Shown here: positions 49,901-59,910 of the stretch, one piece after another
Numbering within the stretch: the first letter of the stretch is position 1
Layout of the letters: each line of letters starts with the position of its first letter
Source: Siphonodentalium dalli
Lineage: Eukaryota; Mollusca; Scaphopoda; Gadilida; Siphonodentaliidae
DNA: 64,000 bases
Direction: 5' to 3'
NCBI GenBank assembly: GCA_032622095.1
Contig: CP136062.1
Span: forward strand, 53,611,849-53,675,848
The notes under the pieces: model-generated
Databases searched by the model: none
Told to the model about the DNA's origin: nothing
Seen by the model: the letters and a program-made list of their open reading frames with translations, nothing else
Translations under genes and position numbers: made by a program

Positions 49901-50440
49901 CTTCTGGTACTTTTACATCTATTAAAGTCAGCATGTGATGCCCGCTTTAAGTGTGCATTAAAATCGCCCATCATCAGAACGGGTCCGTGTGATGAACACT
50001 GAGAATTTAAATTTTTTAAGAGCTCAATGTAGTGCTTGAATACTTCGTCACCGTGGTTGACGTTTGGTATATACAGCTGGATAACAGATAAGTATTCTTT
50101 GTCACATAGTTTAGTTTGTATGCCGACGAGATTTTCGTTGTCGATACTGTCTTATCTCTACACAGTTGCTCGATATATCATTTCGGATAAAGATCGCAAC
50201 TCCGTCCTTGACATATGTGCCACACCTGGATGTTTTTATAGTTCTCCCGGGCTTGCTGATGCACACATATTTTAAACTTATGGTATTTAAGAAGTCTATC
50301 TTGCTGACACTTAACCAGTGTTCCGATAAACCGACAACATGGAATATCTCATTGTCCAGGATAGTTTTTAGATATGAAGCGCTACTAGTTATACCAGTAG
50401 CGTTCCAGGAAAGAAATCTCAGTTTATGTTGTGTGTCCAT
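46966..50440 (-). pseudogene. LINE ORF2: endonuclease-reverse transcriptase, one frameshift and two stops
   Basis: Starts at the ATG at 50440 (MDTQHKLRFLSWNATGI). The apurinic endonuclease motifs are SWNATGI, GLSEHWL, GDFNAHL (about 49965) and SNHLPVSC. RT motifs follow: KAPGYDCVTSEHI, YRAITLLPVIYKLFEKIL, FLDSKKAFDRVW and GQGTRQGDVLSP. The active site reads TADD (48229-48240) where Y/F-A-D-D is usual. The C-terminus has CRQCVCIYDKELEHIMFTC (C-x2-C-x9-H-x4-C). A one-base frameshift lies near 50140-50160, an in-frame TAA at 48256-48258 and an in-frame TGA at 47956-47958. The same frame continues after both stops to the final stop at 46966. The TGA could be a CGA deaminated at CpG. Confidence 0.9.
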
Positions 50441-52793
50441 TATTCTTCAAGTTATTGCGTTGAGCATCTGATCGCCATGGTATACAATACACACCCTCTG
50501 GCCAGAAGCCCCTGTCAGAGAGAGGATAGCTGTGGTCTTTCCAAACATTCAGACGCGCACACACTGTTCCGTTTCGTGAACTTTTCATCAGTTTCAGGTG
50601 GGTTGGTGAAATCCCTTTTCTGTTAGAAACTTGTGGATGCCAGCTTGTGTCGAACTCGGCGCTATACCACCCAAATAAAATCGGGGAACGTTTTCCCTTT
50701 TAACACCACTAAACTCTCCGCCGTCCTTTTCAGAAGCTGCATTGCTGCTTCCATTGGGAACTCCTGATAATTTATTTTGGTGAATAACCTTGTTAGTAGC
50801 GGGGCATTGGTCTCTCCTCACAACAGTTGATATCGGCTTTGGAGAAGTTACAGCATTTGAATACGACCTTGAAAAATCGATCAGCCTGCGTTGAACATAA
50901 CTCAGTGCCGGATCGTGTTGCGGGTTTGTGTTGGTCTCATATGTTCGCCCATGTGTAGACATGTTATGTCGATCAGTGGTTTCCGTAAATGAAGGAGCTG
51001 CATGGTATGTCACATGCTGACGTTCACTTGTTATCACAGGGTCCTTTACCACGGGTTTGCAGGTGAGATCAAGCGCCGACTCTGTCAAGCTTATAACGTT
51101 CGTAGAAGGTCGCTCCTGTGCGATACCAGAATTACTGTTTGTATCGGACTTTGAGTAATTAACACTGTGGTTGGTGTTATCGAGCACTGAATTTTGCGTA
51201 AGTCGCACTGCCCATGTTGGTTATTGTTTGTGAATCCGTCAATAGTGTGCTGCCGTTAATTGAAGCATGTGCGTGTTGAATATCAATTACACAGTCTGTT
51301 TCAGTTAAGGTGTGAGGCGTTTCGCTTTTGTCAGACAGTGGTGCGAACGAGTTATGAGTTAATACAGGCACAGCATGTTGTTTGTTGTTAAGTCCAGTAA
51401 ACATTGTTGCGGTGACGCCAGGGTCATTAGCGTGCCAGTATGAGAAAGGGGCGATTTAGCGATAGAACTGTCCAAATTCCGCGACTGTCACCAATATATA
51501 CATCACTGCCATTAGATTCAATGACGTTCTCCTTGGTAGCAGGAGTGGAAGCGTTATTGGTATCATCTGTGTGTTTGTGATGATTAACATCACACGAGTC
51601 CTCTGAATTATGACGAGGTAGACACGATTCGCGTGTCTCGTCTGAGTCTGAATTTGCTTGAGAAGAGTCCAAGATTATGGGTGAAATTGACTTTAGGTTT
51701 GCACCAGGGATCCTATTTTGAACCAATGTCAGCATGTCGTTATATTTAGCGGCTGTGTCACTGGCATATAGCTCAAATACTTGAGCCATCTGATTGAAAG
51801 TCTTATCCACATGATCACTAGATGCCTTTGATGCCGACTTGCACTTCTGGTTCACTTGGGTAAGTCTCATCTCGATGCCTTTTATTCGCCCAACAGATTT
51901 AGAATATTTATCGAGCTTGCCATCCACATTAATCTTATGTGTTTCAAGGGCGTCGTTGTTTGATTTCACATGTTCTTCTACAAGCTTTACATTTGATCTC
52001 AAGCATGCTATGCCGGAACATTTTTCATCAGCGAGGCGGCTTATATCGAGAGCAAGTTTGCGTTGCTCCTCTTTAGTCTCTGAGAGATCAGATACAACTG
52101 AGTTTATTGATTTCTCTAAGCCGATGACCACTGTGTTGAAATTAATTTTCATTAGTGTCAGCTCACGTCCGCTAGTTTGTTTTGCATACACACAGAACTA
52201 CAAGGACATGTATCTGCATCGGTTTGCTTGTTCCCAGAAGAAATCGTCTGATCACTCGCGCTTGAGAGACCTTCAACGGTAGTCGTTTGTGATTTTTGCG
52301 AACCATTGCTCAGCAGTTCGCGAACATCGTCCAGCGATCCTCCATTTATGAAGAGAACCAGGCTATGTACATCACGTGCCAGCTTTTTGGAAACAGGTAC
52401 ACCGTGCACTCTGTCAACGCGATTTTTGAGCTCATATTCCAGAAGCTCAGTACACACATTCCTAGCGTCAATAAACACGTTGCGCCGCAGGGTCTCCAGG
52501 TTGAACCGATGGGGCATTTCGCGAAGAAGACATGAAACGAATTGGTCCTTTGGGAGTTTGATGATGTCCTTCAGATCAGAATATGTCGTGTATTTGGGTA
52601 TACATTCCTCTTTTGAACTTGAAAGCTTTGTTGCTGTCGGCGACTGACAGTAGGCACGCATCCTAGCTGAGGGCGACATACAGTATACAGGATGCTCTTC
52701 CGACGTACAAGGAGCGTCTTTGTTAACAGGCATTGGGGAACTTCCAAGAACTGTGTATGTTTTGCCATCTACCACAGTGAATTGCTCAGCCAT
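50424..52793 (-). pseudogene. LINE ORF1: coiled-coil RNA-binding protein, several frameshifts
   Basis: The ATG at 52793 opens MAEQFTVVDGKTYTVLG. The frame continues to about 52160, then shifts into a coiled-coil-like segment rich in Leu, Glu and Lys (about 52191-51700, for example LSETKEEQRKLALDISRL). It shifts again near 51430 and near 51190. The last part includes PRFYLGGIAPSSTQAGIHKF (about 50690), which resembles the RRM-like RNA-binding domain of CR1-type ORF1 proteins. One more shift near 50605 leads to a stop at 50424-50426, inside the ORF2 start. I infer a nucleic-acid chaperone/RNP role from family knowledge; the order coiled coil then RRM fits. Confidence 0.75.
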
Positions 52794-53055
52794 GATTGAA
52801 TAGCGGTTCTTATCACAGGCGAATAGTCATTAGTCATCGACTGGTCAACCACTTCACGCTGCACCGTTAATTGTTCAGATTGATTGTGTATCACACCTTC
52901 CAGTATCTGGCCTGATTCCCATTGATTAGGTGTTGTTCGCCTGGTACACAATTACAGGTTACGAACAATGACGGTAAGAAAATGGCGACATAACAATGGG
53001 TAGGGACAGCTTTACTCTGTTTAGAAAGTCACAGTCACAAATAAACACATGGATG

Positions 53056-53631
53056 TCAGTGGTCCACCGGGGTCCATCTGACCCAGAAAAACGACCAGGA
53101 TGGTCCAGAAGACACACGGGATAGGATAGTCACATTCCGAAAAGTGTCCAAATCAGCATTTGTGAGATACTGTAGAAAATTAACAGAGCGATGAGAAACA
53201 CATATGCACCGTAGGAACGATAACTCTATAATGAATCTTCCGTGAATAAACCGTTCTGATTCTAGGTTTAATGTGATGGCTGACCATGTTGGTTTTCTCT
53301 TCCATTTGTCGCTATGGCAACCCATGTATCTGGTAATGTCGGCACATACGAAGAGGCATGGTAACAAGATGAGCATGGATAACACCGAGACCCCAATGAT
53401 GTACACCGATGCACGGTATTCCATGACGCTCATTAAACTTCTCTTCCATGTGCTTGTTTCATTCTTCCGCATCCGTAAAAGTTCGCGAGTTCGTTTAATC
53501 TTGTCCTCTAGTTCGGCAAGTTCTGGATACGAGGTCACACACCTGCAGCGGACTTGAAGTGGGTATATGCGCCCTGGAACATATATAGGTGGCGTTTTAT
53601 TAAAGTGATTCATATATCCCATATATGACAA
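53056..53631 (-). CDS. Candidate 3' exon of a membrane glycoprotein (Cys-x-Cys, charged helix, transmembrane)
   Basis: A 191-codon open stretch on the minus strand, likely an exon rather than a whole gene. It contains CRC (residues 29-31), a charged amphipathic segment (ELEDKIKRTRELLRMRK), an N-glycosylation site in KNETS, a basic WKR-x-LMS run and one hydrophobic segment (about residues 75-97) followed by a cytoplasmic tail. From memory this layout recurs at the C-terminus of many predicted mollusc membrane glycoproteins. Possible splice acceptors in the minus sense are TTCCAG before residue 20 or CTGCAG before residue 31. The tail seems long for that family, so the true end may differ. Thr-rich open stretches lie upstream on the same strand. 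No function is assigned. Confidence 0.5.
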   Translation of the reverse strand: MSYMGYMNHFNKTPPIYVPGRIYPLQVRCRCVTSYPELAELEDKIKRTRELLRMRKNETSTWKRSLMSVMEYRASVYIIGVSVLSMLILLPCLFVCADITRYMGCHSDKWKRKPTWSAITLNLESERFIHGRFIIELSFLRCICVSHRSVNFLQYLTNADLDTFRNVTILSRVSSGPSWSFFWVRWTPVDH

Positions 53632-53749
53632 GAAACATAATCTAAATAGGGAAACGTATAAATATTTTGATTATTATTGGCTAGATATACATGTACCACA
53701 TAATGACCCACTGAACTTATATAGAGACAGCATACGGATGTTGGTTGAA

Positions 53750-54665
53750 TTTTTGTTTAAACATATTTTATTGTAATATAATATTACACAAGGGATCGGG
53801 GCACAAGTTTTAACAACTTAAATCCGCCCCTCTCCCATATACATTTTAACAAATACAAAGTAGATGACGAACATAACATATATACAGGATGATGTATGGT
53901 GTGGTTGCGATTGCTGTCAGTCCTATCCTGCTTTTGAAATTTCATCTGAGGTAGTCAACATTTGTAACGCAAAGGACGATCTCGCCTATATTTGTTAGCG
54001 GAGGGGGCCTATTTAAAGCGTTTCGTTGATGAAATGTATGAATAAACAAAATGGAAAAGAATTTCATTGCGTCGATTCGATTCTGATGATATCCCTGTGA
54101 GTAAGGAGGAAATGTTAGATATTATAAATTGGTGGGCTGCAATCTTATTGAAGAGTTCGCATCTTTCGGTAGCATACAGGGGGCACTCAAAGAAATAATG
54201 AAAGGCATCTTCGACTTCGTATCCACATGTGCATTTAGAGGTATCAGAGATAAAATTGTTGCACATATCTGATTTGAATTCACTGCAATAGTTGCGAATT
54301 CTGCAGTGTAAAATGCTTAGTTTTCTTGGACCATTAATAAAGAATTGGGGAGGTTTGGTGGGCGGGTCAATTAATTTCAAATTCATCTTAAATTCAGGAA
54401 GAGTACTTACATTTGTAATAGGCTTTGGTAGTTTATTCCAAGATAACGTACTTTTAGGTAAATAAGAGTTTCTGAAATGTTCTGTATGCGAACGGTATGA
54501 ATAGAATTTGTCAGGTTCGCGCATATCATATCGATTACTGGCAACTTGTCTTGATCGGGGTGGCAACATGAGCGTGAGGTAATTGGGGACTTGGTTGTTT
54601 ATTATTTTAAACATGGTGTGCAACTCGTGGAGTTCTCGTCGAATTTTTGGTTGAATACACGTATT
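53750..54665 (-). pseudogene. LINE ORF2 C-terminal fragment and 3' UTR
   Basis: An open frame at 54623-54009 (extending upstream in frame to about 54665) encodes the last ~200 residues of a different non-LTR element: MFKIINNQVPNYL, then SYLPKSTLSWNKLP, then a C-x-C-x8-H-x4-C finger, CTCGYEVEDAFHYFFEC. All lie in the order seen in bivalve CR1-like ORF2 ends. The stop at 54009 is followed by about 250 bp of 3' UTR ending near 'ataaaatatgtttaaac'. It is 5'-truncated, as most LINE copies are. Confidence 0.75.
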
Positions 54666-55464
54666 ATCTTATGAATGGTCATCAAATTCCGCATAACTGC
54701 TAGTGTTGTTCTAGACATGACTGCAAATCAGTGCAAATTGCAAATTTTGACATTTGCAGTCGGATTGGTAATGTTTACATCCCATCCGTGGATTTGCTCA
54801 CAGCGAAATGACAAATAGCGAGCACAAAAATCTGCCAAAATAAATAGTACTCATTGTTTTATTCTGAAAAGATGTGAGAAATGTATATACAATTTAATGA
54901 TAACAATTCATTATGTTGTAGGATAGAAGAATAATCAAAGGAAACAAGAACACTTTCTTTAAACAACAACAAGGATGTAAAATATTCCGTCTGCTAGTGG
55001 TACGCGTTGCAACTTATTGTGATTCGCTGCTATAATCAGGAAGTGATAATTTGATTTGAAAAACAAAAATGTCTCATTACTGACTATAATATCTACATAA
55101 TGCTCGGCGACTACTCAAATATCGAGCTTTGATTATGAATGAAACACCAGCCCCAACAACTCACACACTCTGTATTCCTCATCCCTTGCTAAATATTTTT
55201 GTTATCTTGTAATTTTAATATATTTGTTTTAAAGGTATCTGGAGCGAGGCTCCGAGTAAATAATAAAAATTTGTGCCTCAATCCATTTGCATTTGTATTT
55301 TTAGATATACATTAAAATAGGCTTAAAGTAAATTAAATTAATGTAAGTGATCTTCGAGAAGGCAATTATATCGCATTGGTAAGTGTTGTCCAACGCCTCG
55401 GTCCAGGTGATTAATGGAACATTCCACACCACCACAATCGCCTACTATTTACTCGGGAAGCATA
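54666..55464. other. Intergenic or intronic sequence, no gene seen
   Basis: AT-rich; no recognisable feature. It would be intronic if the minus-strand exons around it form one gene. Confidence 0.35.
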
Positions 55465-55927
55465 TGTGACCCGCCATATCAAATCCAGTCGTAAGTCGGG
55501 ATTTTTTTTACCCTGTGCCAATGCATTCTCTTATATATGCGAGTCGACCATAGGTCGCCTCGCATATATAAGAGAATGCATTGGCCTAACAATGTTTTAC
55601 AATTTTAATAATTTGTTCTTGTATTCTGTAACAATTTTATAATTTCACTCATACAGAGCTCCAGAGAAACATGAGCAGACGACACTCTTCTATATGCTTC
55701 TATATATGTGTGGGGCTCCCTTCAGGGTAATGGATGTTTTTTTATTTTATGTCCTAAAAATTGTAAGAAACATTTATTTAAAAAAAATGATAAAAAATTG
55801 TTAGGCCAATGCATTCTCTTATATATGCGAGGCGACCTATGGTCGACTCGCATATATAAGAGAATGCATTGGCACAGGGTGAAAAAAATCCCGACTGACG
55901 ACTGGATTTGATATGGCGGGTCACATA
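55463..55927. mobile_element. MITE with ~130-bp TIRs carrying nested hairpins; TA duplication
   Basis: The element spans 55465-55925 (461 bp), begins TGTGACCCGCCATATCAAAT and ends with the matching complement. It is flanked by TA on both sides (55463-55464, 55926-55927), as in Tc1/mariner-type insertions. The inverted arms are about 130 bp with very few mismatches. Each arm holds a complete hairpin (55518-55584 and 55806-55872, 67 nt each) made of perfect 26-bp arms around a loop that contains a further 5-bp pair (CGACC/GGTCG). The ~200-bp centre is AT-rich and has no coding frame of note. Confidence 0.9.
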
Positions 55928-56522
55928 TACTAAATAAGTTTGTTAGTTGTTACCAGAATTTCATATATAAGTGAAACTAATACTCTTCACTTAACAACCA
56001 TCATTACAACCTCCAGAATATACTAATAGAGAAGTCCTTTCATGTATACAACCATAATAAACTAACATTACACCCTTTAATTGGCGTTGTACGTATAACT
56101 TGTTTCACAGTTATGTGAATTTGGTAATATATCGTTAAATCAAAGAAAATAATTGAATTGAATTGACACCTATCTTTCAAGGCAGACATACGTATATGCA
56201 TGACGCCAACTAAACCTATATCGATTGAACTTGACACAAGCTAATAACAACAAAAGTGGTCTGGCCAGAGTAGCATGGGCCTGAACTCTATTTTCCAGTT
56301 CGGGATATCAGTAGGAAACCCACGATGGCTTGTGAAGAACTAATTCCATCCAAATGCAAACCACAGCAAAACAAACAAGAATATTAACCGATGTATGAAT
56401 ACATACTAATTGACAAGGAGTTCACTTTGACTTGTTTAAACAATAAGTTCAACAGACGACCATATGTTGACCTATTTATCTAAGCATTTCCATACACCTC
56501 GCGAGTTGATGATATTGCATAA
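55928..56522. other. Intergenic or intronic sequence, no gene seen
   Basis: AT-rich, nothing recognised. Confidence 0.35.
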
Positions 56523-56905
56523 TCATTGTTTTCGACATCGTGCCAATAAACACATTGGTGTGTTATGTGTTTTATTTACTGTAAGTTGGGTCGAGACATA
56601 ACACTTGCCTGAGAACTTGGTTTGTATATTCATAGTAGTTGTCAACGTCGTTGTATTTGTTGCCGTTGCTATGTGCGTTGGTGCTGTCTTAGTCGTCGTT
56701 TCTGATGAGGTTGTCGTCGCTGTAGCCAGTGTTGTACTAGGAATTGTTGATGTCATAGTAGTATCAGGTATAATTGTTGGTGTAGTGTGGGGAGTTGTCG
56801 CTGGCGTAGTGGTAGTTGTACTCATGGGAGTCGTCGTTCTTGTTACATGAATTCCACGAAAAGGCGGCCATGGATACCGATAATGGGTATTTGCATCATT
56901 GTCAT
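56523..56905 (-). CDS. Candidate exon with Thr-rich mucin-like stalk
   Basis: On the minus strand a frame open from about 56905 to the stop at 56523 reads DNDANTHYRYPWPP, then a threonine-rich tract with Ser, Pro and Ala of about 60 residues, then FSGKCYVSTQLTVNKT. Such Thr/Pro tracts are typical of O-glycosylated extracellular stalks. The varied Thr codons and non-Thr ends argue against a plain microsatellite. A donor-like ACA|GTAAAT lies just after STQLT, so the last 25 codons to the stop may be intron. It may belong with the transmembrane exon at 53056-53631; exon phases were not resolved. Function unknown. Confidence 0.45.
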
Positions 56906-57429
56906 GTCATCGGGGAATGTTGTTGCTTCTTCTGTATTTCATTATTACTATCCAATGAATATATTTTGGAATGGTCATTGCCTTTACTATACAATCTCTG
57001 AAACACCAGATATTGTGTGACTGGGGATCAATGATGCGCGCATGCGCAGTCAACGCATATTTTCATGTTTTGCCAAATAAGGTCAAATGAACCAAAATAT
57101 CATTTTCAAGCAGCTCAATGGTCATTCTAGGTTAATAGTGGGGCATGTGTGGAAATGTTATTTTTGTCACATTTCCCATATCACAATCTGCCTCAATTAC
57201 CATAGTATCCCCTTTTTGCACATATATTTTAGTAAAATGACGGTTTAACCCCTGCCAACAACCCGTTTCTAAGGTAAAAACAGTCGCATAGCAACCGTTG
57301 CCATGGAATGTATTTTCGTGATTGCCCCCATATCTGAAAATAATACGTGGGACCTAATATACAAATGTGCCAAGTTTTATGCTTTTATGACAATGTCCGC
57401 ATTTGTTACACAAAAAACTATACCTAAAA
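56906..57429. other. Intergenic or intronic sequence, no gene seen
   Basis: Holds GCGCGCATGCGCAG near 57036 and AT-rich DNA. No coding frame was recognised. Confidence 0.35.
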
Positions 57430-57439
57430 AAATCGCACG

Positions 57440-57843
57440 GTGATTCCGTCACGCCCGTTGTGTGATTCCGTCACGGCGAACAAACCGAGTTAACTAGTAA
57501 TATACACATAACTGTGTGACAATGCGGCTTTTTTCTGCAAGTATAATGTATCTACTTTACTAATTGGGAACTTTTTCCAGGTCAGCTTGGTTGAATGAGC
57601 AGGGTTCTTAAATAGTACGGACCTACCCTCCTATTGATGGCACTTTTTTGGTGATTCCGTCACGGACACAATTTGACCCAGAGTGAGATGATACTTAAAT
57701 ACACATATAGTTGTATATAATCAAACAACTTTGTATAGTATGTACAACGTTTTTAATTTTAAGCGGTACCCTACTGGTCATAATTTTAGATTTTATAGGC
57801 CACAGAAAAGTGAAATTCCGTAAAATTTGGTGATTCCGTCACG
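57440..57843 (+). repeat. Four copies of GTGATTCCGTCACG within 404 bp
   Basis: Exact copies at 57440-57453, 57462-57475, 57651-57664 and 57830-57843, all in the same orientation. The word has dyad ends (GTGA...TCAC) and contains TGACG on the opposite strand. The surrounding sequence is not otherwise obviously tandem. The rightmost copy lies in the tail of the Thr-rich open frame. Confidence 0.7.
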
Positions 57844-59100
57844 CTGGAATTCATGGTTAATGCAGTATTTATTGTAGTTGTAGTAGTTGTTTTGATGTTT
57901 TCTCGTTGTTATAATAGTAGCCACTTGTGTTATCGTTGTTATAGTTGTCTGAGTAGTAGTTGTGTGTGTTGCCGTCGTTATTGTTGAAGCAGTTGTTGTA
58001 ATTGACGTAGTAGATGCTGTAGTATAAGTATAAACTGTAGCACCAGTAATTTTAATAGTAGTAGTTGTTGTGGTAGTAGTTGTTATTGGTGTAATGGTAA
58101 TGGTAGTTGTATGAGAAGTAGTAGTTAATGTAGTTGTTGGGGGAGTAGTAGTAGTAGAAGTAGTTGCTGCAGTAGTAGCTTCCGTAGATGTTGTACTAGT
58201 TGACGTAGTAGTCGTAGTAGAAGTAGAAGTTGTAGTTGTTGCGGTTATTGATGTTGTAGTAGTAGTAGTTGCTATTGTTGTAGTTGTCGGTTTTGTCGTT
58301 GATGTTAAAATAGAGGTTTGTCTAATCGGTGTTGTTGTCCGTGTCGTAGTTGTAGTAGCAGTAGGAGCTGTTGACGTTGTTGATGTTGTCTTAGTCGTAG
58401 AGGTAGTTGTAATAGTAGTTGCTGTTGTTGTTGCGGTTGAAGTAGCTGTAGCAGTTGCTGATGTTGTAGTTGTCGGTATTGTCATTGATGTAATAGTATA
58501 TGTTTGTGTTGTCGGTGGTGTTGTCCGTGTTGTAGTAGTTGTTGATGAAGTAGTAGTTGTTGATGTTGTAGCTATTGTTGATGTGGTAGTAGTAGTAGTA
58601 GTAGTAGTAGCAGTAGTAGTAGTAGCAGTGGTAGCAGTAGTAGTAGTAGCAGTAGTTGTAGTAGTAGTAGTAGTATTTGGTGGTGTAGTAGTAGTGGCAG
58701 TAGTAGTAGTAGTAGTAATAGTAGTAATAGTAGTAATACTAGTAGTAGTACTAGTAGTAGTAGCAATAGTTGTAGTAGTAGCAGTAGTAGTAGTAGTAGT
58801 TGTTGTAGTAGTAGAAGTAGTAGATGTAGTAGTAGTAATGATAGTAGTTGTAGTAGTAGTAGTAATAGTATATGTGGTGTTAGTTGTCGGTGTGGTCGTT
58901 GGTGTAGTACTGGTGGTTGTACTAGTTGTAGTTGTTGCTGGTGCTGATGTTTGTTGTGCGGATGTTGCTGATTGTGTTGTAGTTGGTTTTGTTGTTGGTG
59001 GCGTCGTTGTGGTAGTAGTTGTTGTGACTGTATTAACAAATCTGGTTGTAATATAGGTGGCAGCACCAGTTGTAGCAGCAGCTGTCGATTCTAGGATCAA
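57793..59100 (-). CDS. Candidate large Thr-rich (mucin-like) exon
   Basis: On the minus strand 435 codons are open, from TTG at 59100 to a stop at 57793. About 370 are dominated by threonine with Ser, Ala, Ile and Pro, which would form an O-glycosylated stalk. A splice acceptor-like ATCCTAG lies at the very start, before TCGACAGCTGCT. The tail (HEFQRDGITKF...) is unlike the rest and may be intron. Caution: the core (about 58580-58870) is a near-pure ACT/ACA trinucleotide repeat that is open in more than one frame, so openness alone is weak proof. Irregular parts on both sides keep the same Thr frame, which favours coding. Neighbouring minus-strand exons support one mucin-like membrane protein. 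Confidence 0.45.
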   Translation of the reverse strand: MILESTAAATTGAATYITTRFVNTVTTTTTTTTPPTTKPTTTQSATSAQQTSAPATTTTSTTTSTTPTTTPTTNTTYTITTTTTTTIITTTTSTTSTTTTTTTTTTATTTTIATTTSTTTSITTITTITTTTTTATTTTPPNTTTTTTTTATTTTATTATTTTATTTTTTTTTSTIATTSTTTTSSTTTTTRTTPPTTQTYTITSMTIPTTTTSATATATSTATTTATTITTTSTTKTTSTTSTAPTATTTTTRTTTPIRQTSILTSTTKPTTTTIATTTTTTSITATTTTSTSTTTTTSTSTTSTEATTAATTSTTTTPPTTTLTTTSHTTTITITPITTTTTTTTTIKITGATVYTYTTASTTSITTTASTITTATHTTTTQTTITTITQVATIITTRKHQNNYYNYNKYCINHEFQRDGITKFYGISLFCGL

Positions 59101-59103
59101 TGT

Positions 59104-59215
59104 TGTATGTAAACATATTTTATTATCATAAGATGGTGCAGAGACATGGGGGTGGGGACAAGTTCATATAGCTTAGACGAACCTCCTCTCACATAAGCAT
59201 ACTGTATAACAAGGA
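59104..59215 (-). mobile_element. Short LINE 3'-end fragment
   Basis: 'taaacatattttatt' followed by a G/C-rich 'ggtggggacaag' and 'cctctc' stretch resembles the 3' UTR at 53755-53860. If so, a LINE tail lies immediately upstream of the Thr-rich exon. Only about 110 bp, so the assignment is tentative. Confidence 0.35.
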
Positions 59216-59775
59216 TCTAAAAAAACATGGTGACTACTGAAATACAATCGGTTTGTCTTGCCGGGTATGTGAATTAATATAAAGTACGTAGTGTTAATAG
59301 TGCGTATGTTGGGTTTGTTTTCGAGTCAGTTCAGTGTGTGTATAGCCGACTCGACGGAATACTAGTGCCGATTAACGGGGTTTGATTTGTACGGGTGAAC
59401 TCTTATTCAAACTTTTTAACTCGACCAGCCCTGATAGGGTAACACATTTGGCCATCTTTATTAAAAATTATGTTGAACAAATTCTTATAAAAAAGGCACA
59501 GTTGTGAATTCCGATAGTAATAAATTCAAATATTGTTGTGCTTATTTATAATTTTATTGTGTGCCTTGATATATCTTAGTATGTTATTTAATGCTGTATG
59601 TTTGTGCAATTAAATGGTTATATGATCTCATACGATTTTCGATACGTTTAAATTCGCTAGTGAACATTTATATGATGCCGCATGCGTAAATAGTCCATGT
59701 AGACAGTTAAATCACTACTCATGTTCCATGTAAACAAGACTGAGATTAAATAATCATTCATTCAAAGTACTAAAA
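59216..59775. other. Intergenic sequence, no gene seen
   Basis: AT-rich DNA without recognisable features. Confidence 0.35.
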
Positions 59776-59895
59776 ATGTCCAATAGACCGAAGTTCTTAT
59801 ACTCCGAAAGTTCAATGCCCCAAATGTCTAATACTAATAAGATTGTATACGTGTATACCGAAGACCGATTACTCCGATCGTCCGATACTATGAAT
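59776..59895 (+). repeat. Cryptic short repeat of CCGAAG/CCGATA words
   Basis: Irregular repeats such as 'agaccgaagttc', 'actccgaaag', 'accgaagaccgat' and 'ccgatcgtccgata'. A similar stretch in the opposite orientation lies at 62140-62345, on the other side of the tandem duplication. Confidence 0.45.
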
Positions 59896-59910
59896 GCGTT
59901 CGGATGTAAC

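Larger units (their letters stand above)
46925..52950 (-). mobile_element. Near full-length, decayed two-ORF LINE (CR1/Jockey-like, APE type)
   Basis: A minus-strand non-LTR retrotransposon with ORF1 (52793 to about 50424) and ORF2 (50440 to 46966), which overlap by 17 bases. The 3' end lies just past the ORF2 stop and carries a short tandem 'aataattcagaaa' motif, as CR1-like elements often do in place of a long poly(A). The 5' end is not defined but must lie upstream of 52793, probably near 52950. The reading frames carry several frameshifts and two in-frame stops, so this copy cannot work by itself. Confidence 0.85.

Noticed and set aside
53056-53631. Envelope-like protein of the neighbouring retroelement
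   Set aside because: It is upstream of a LINE, not inside an LTR element. It has no furin-like site or fusion peptide, and the module better fits a host membrane-anchor exon.
58583-59056. Val-rich plus-strand and Leu-rich minus-strand open frames
   Set aside because: These are alternate frames of the same ACT/AGT trinucleotide tract. They are homopolymeric and have no start, end or domain.
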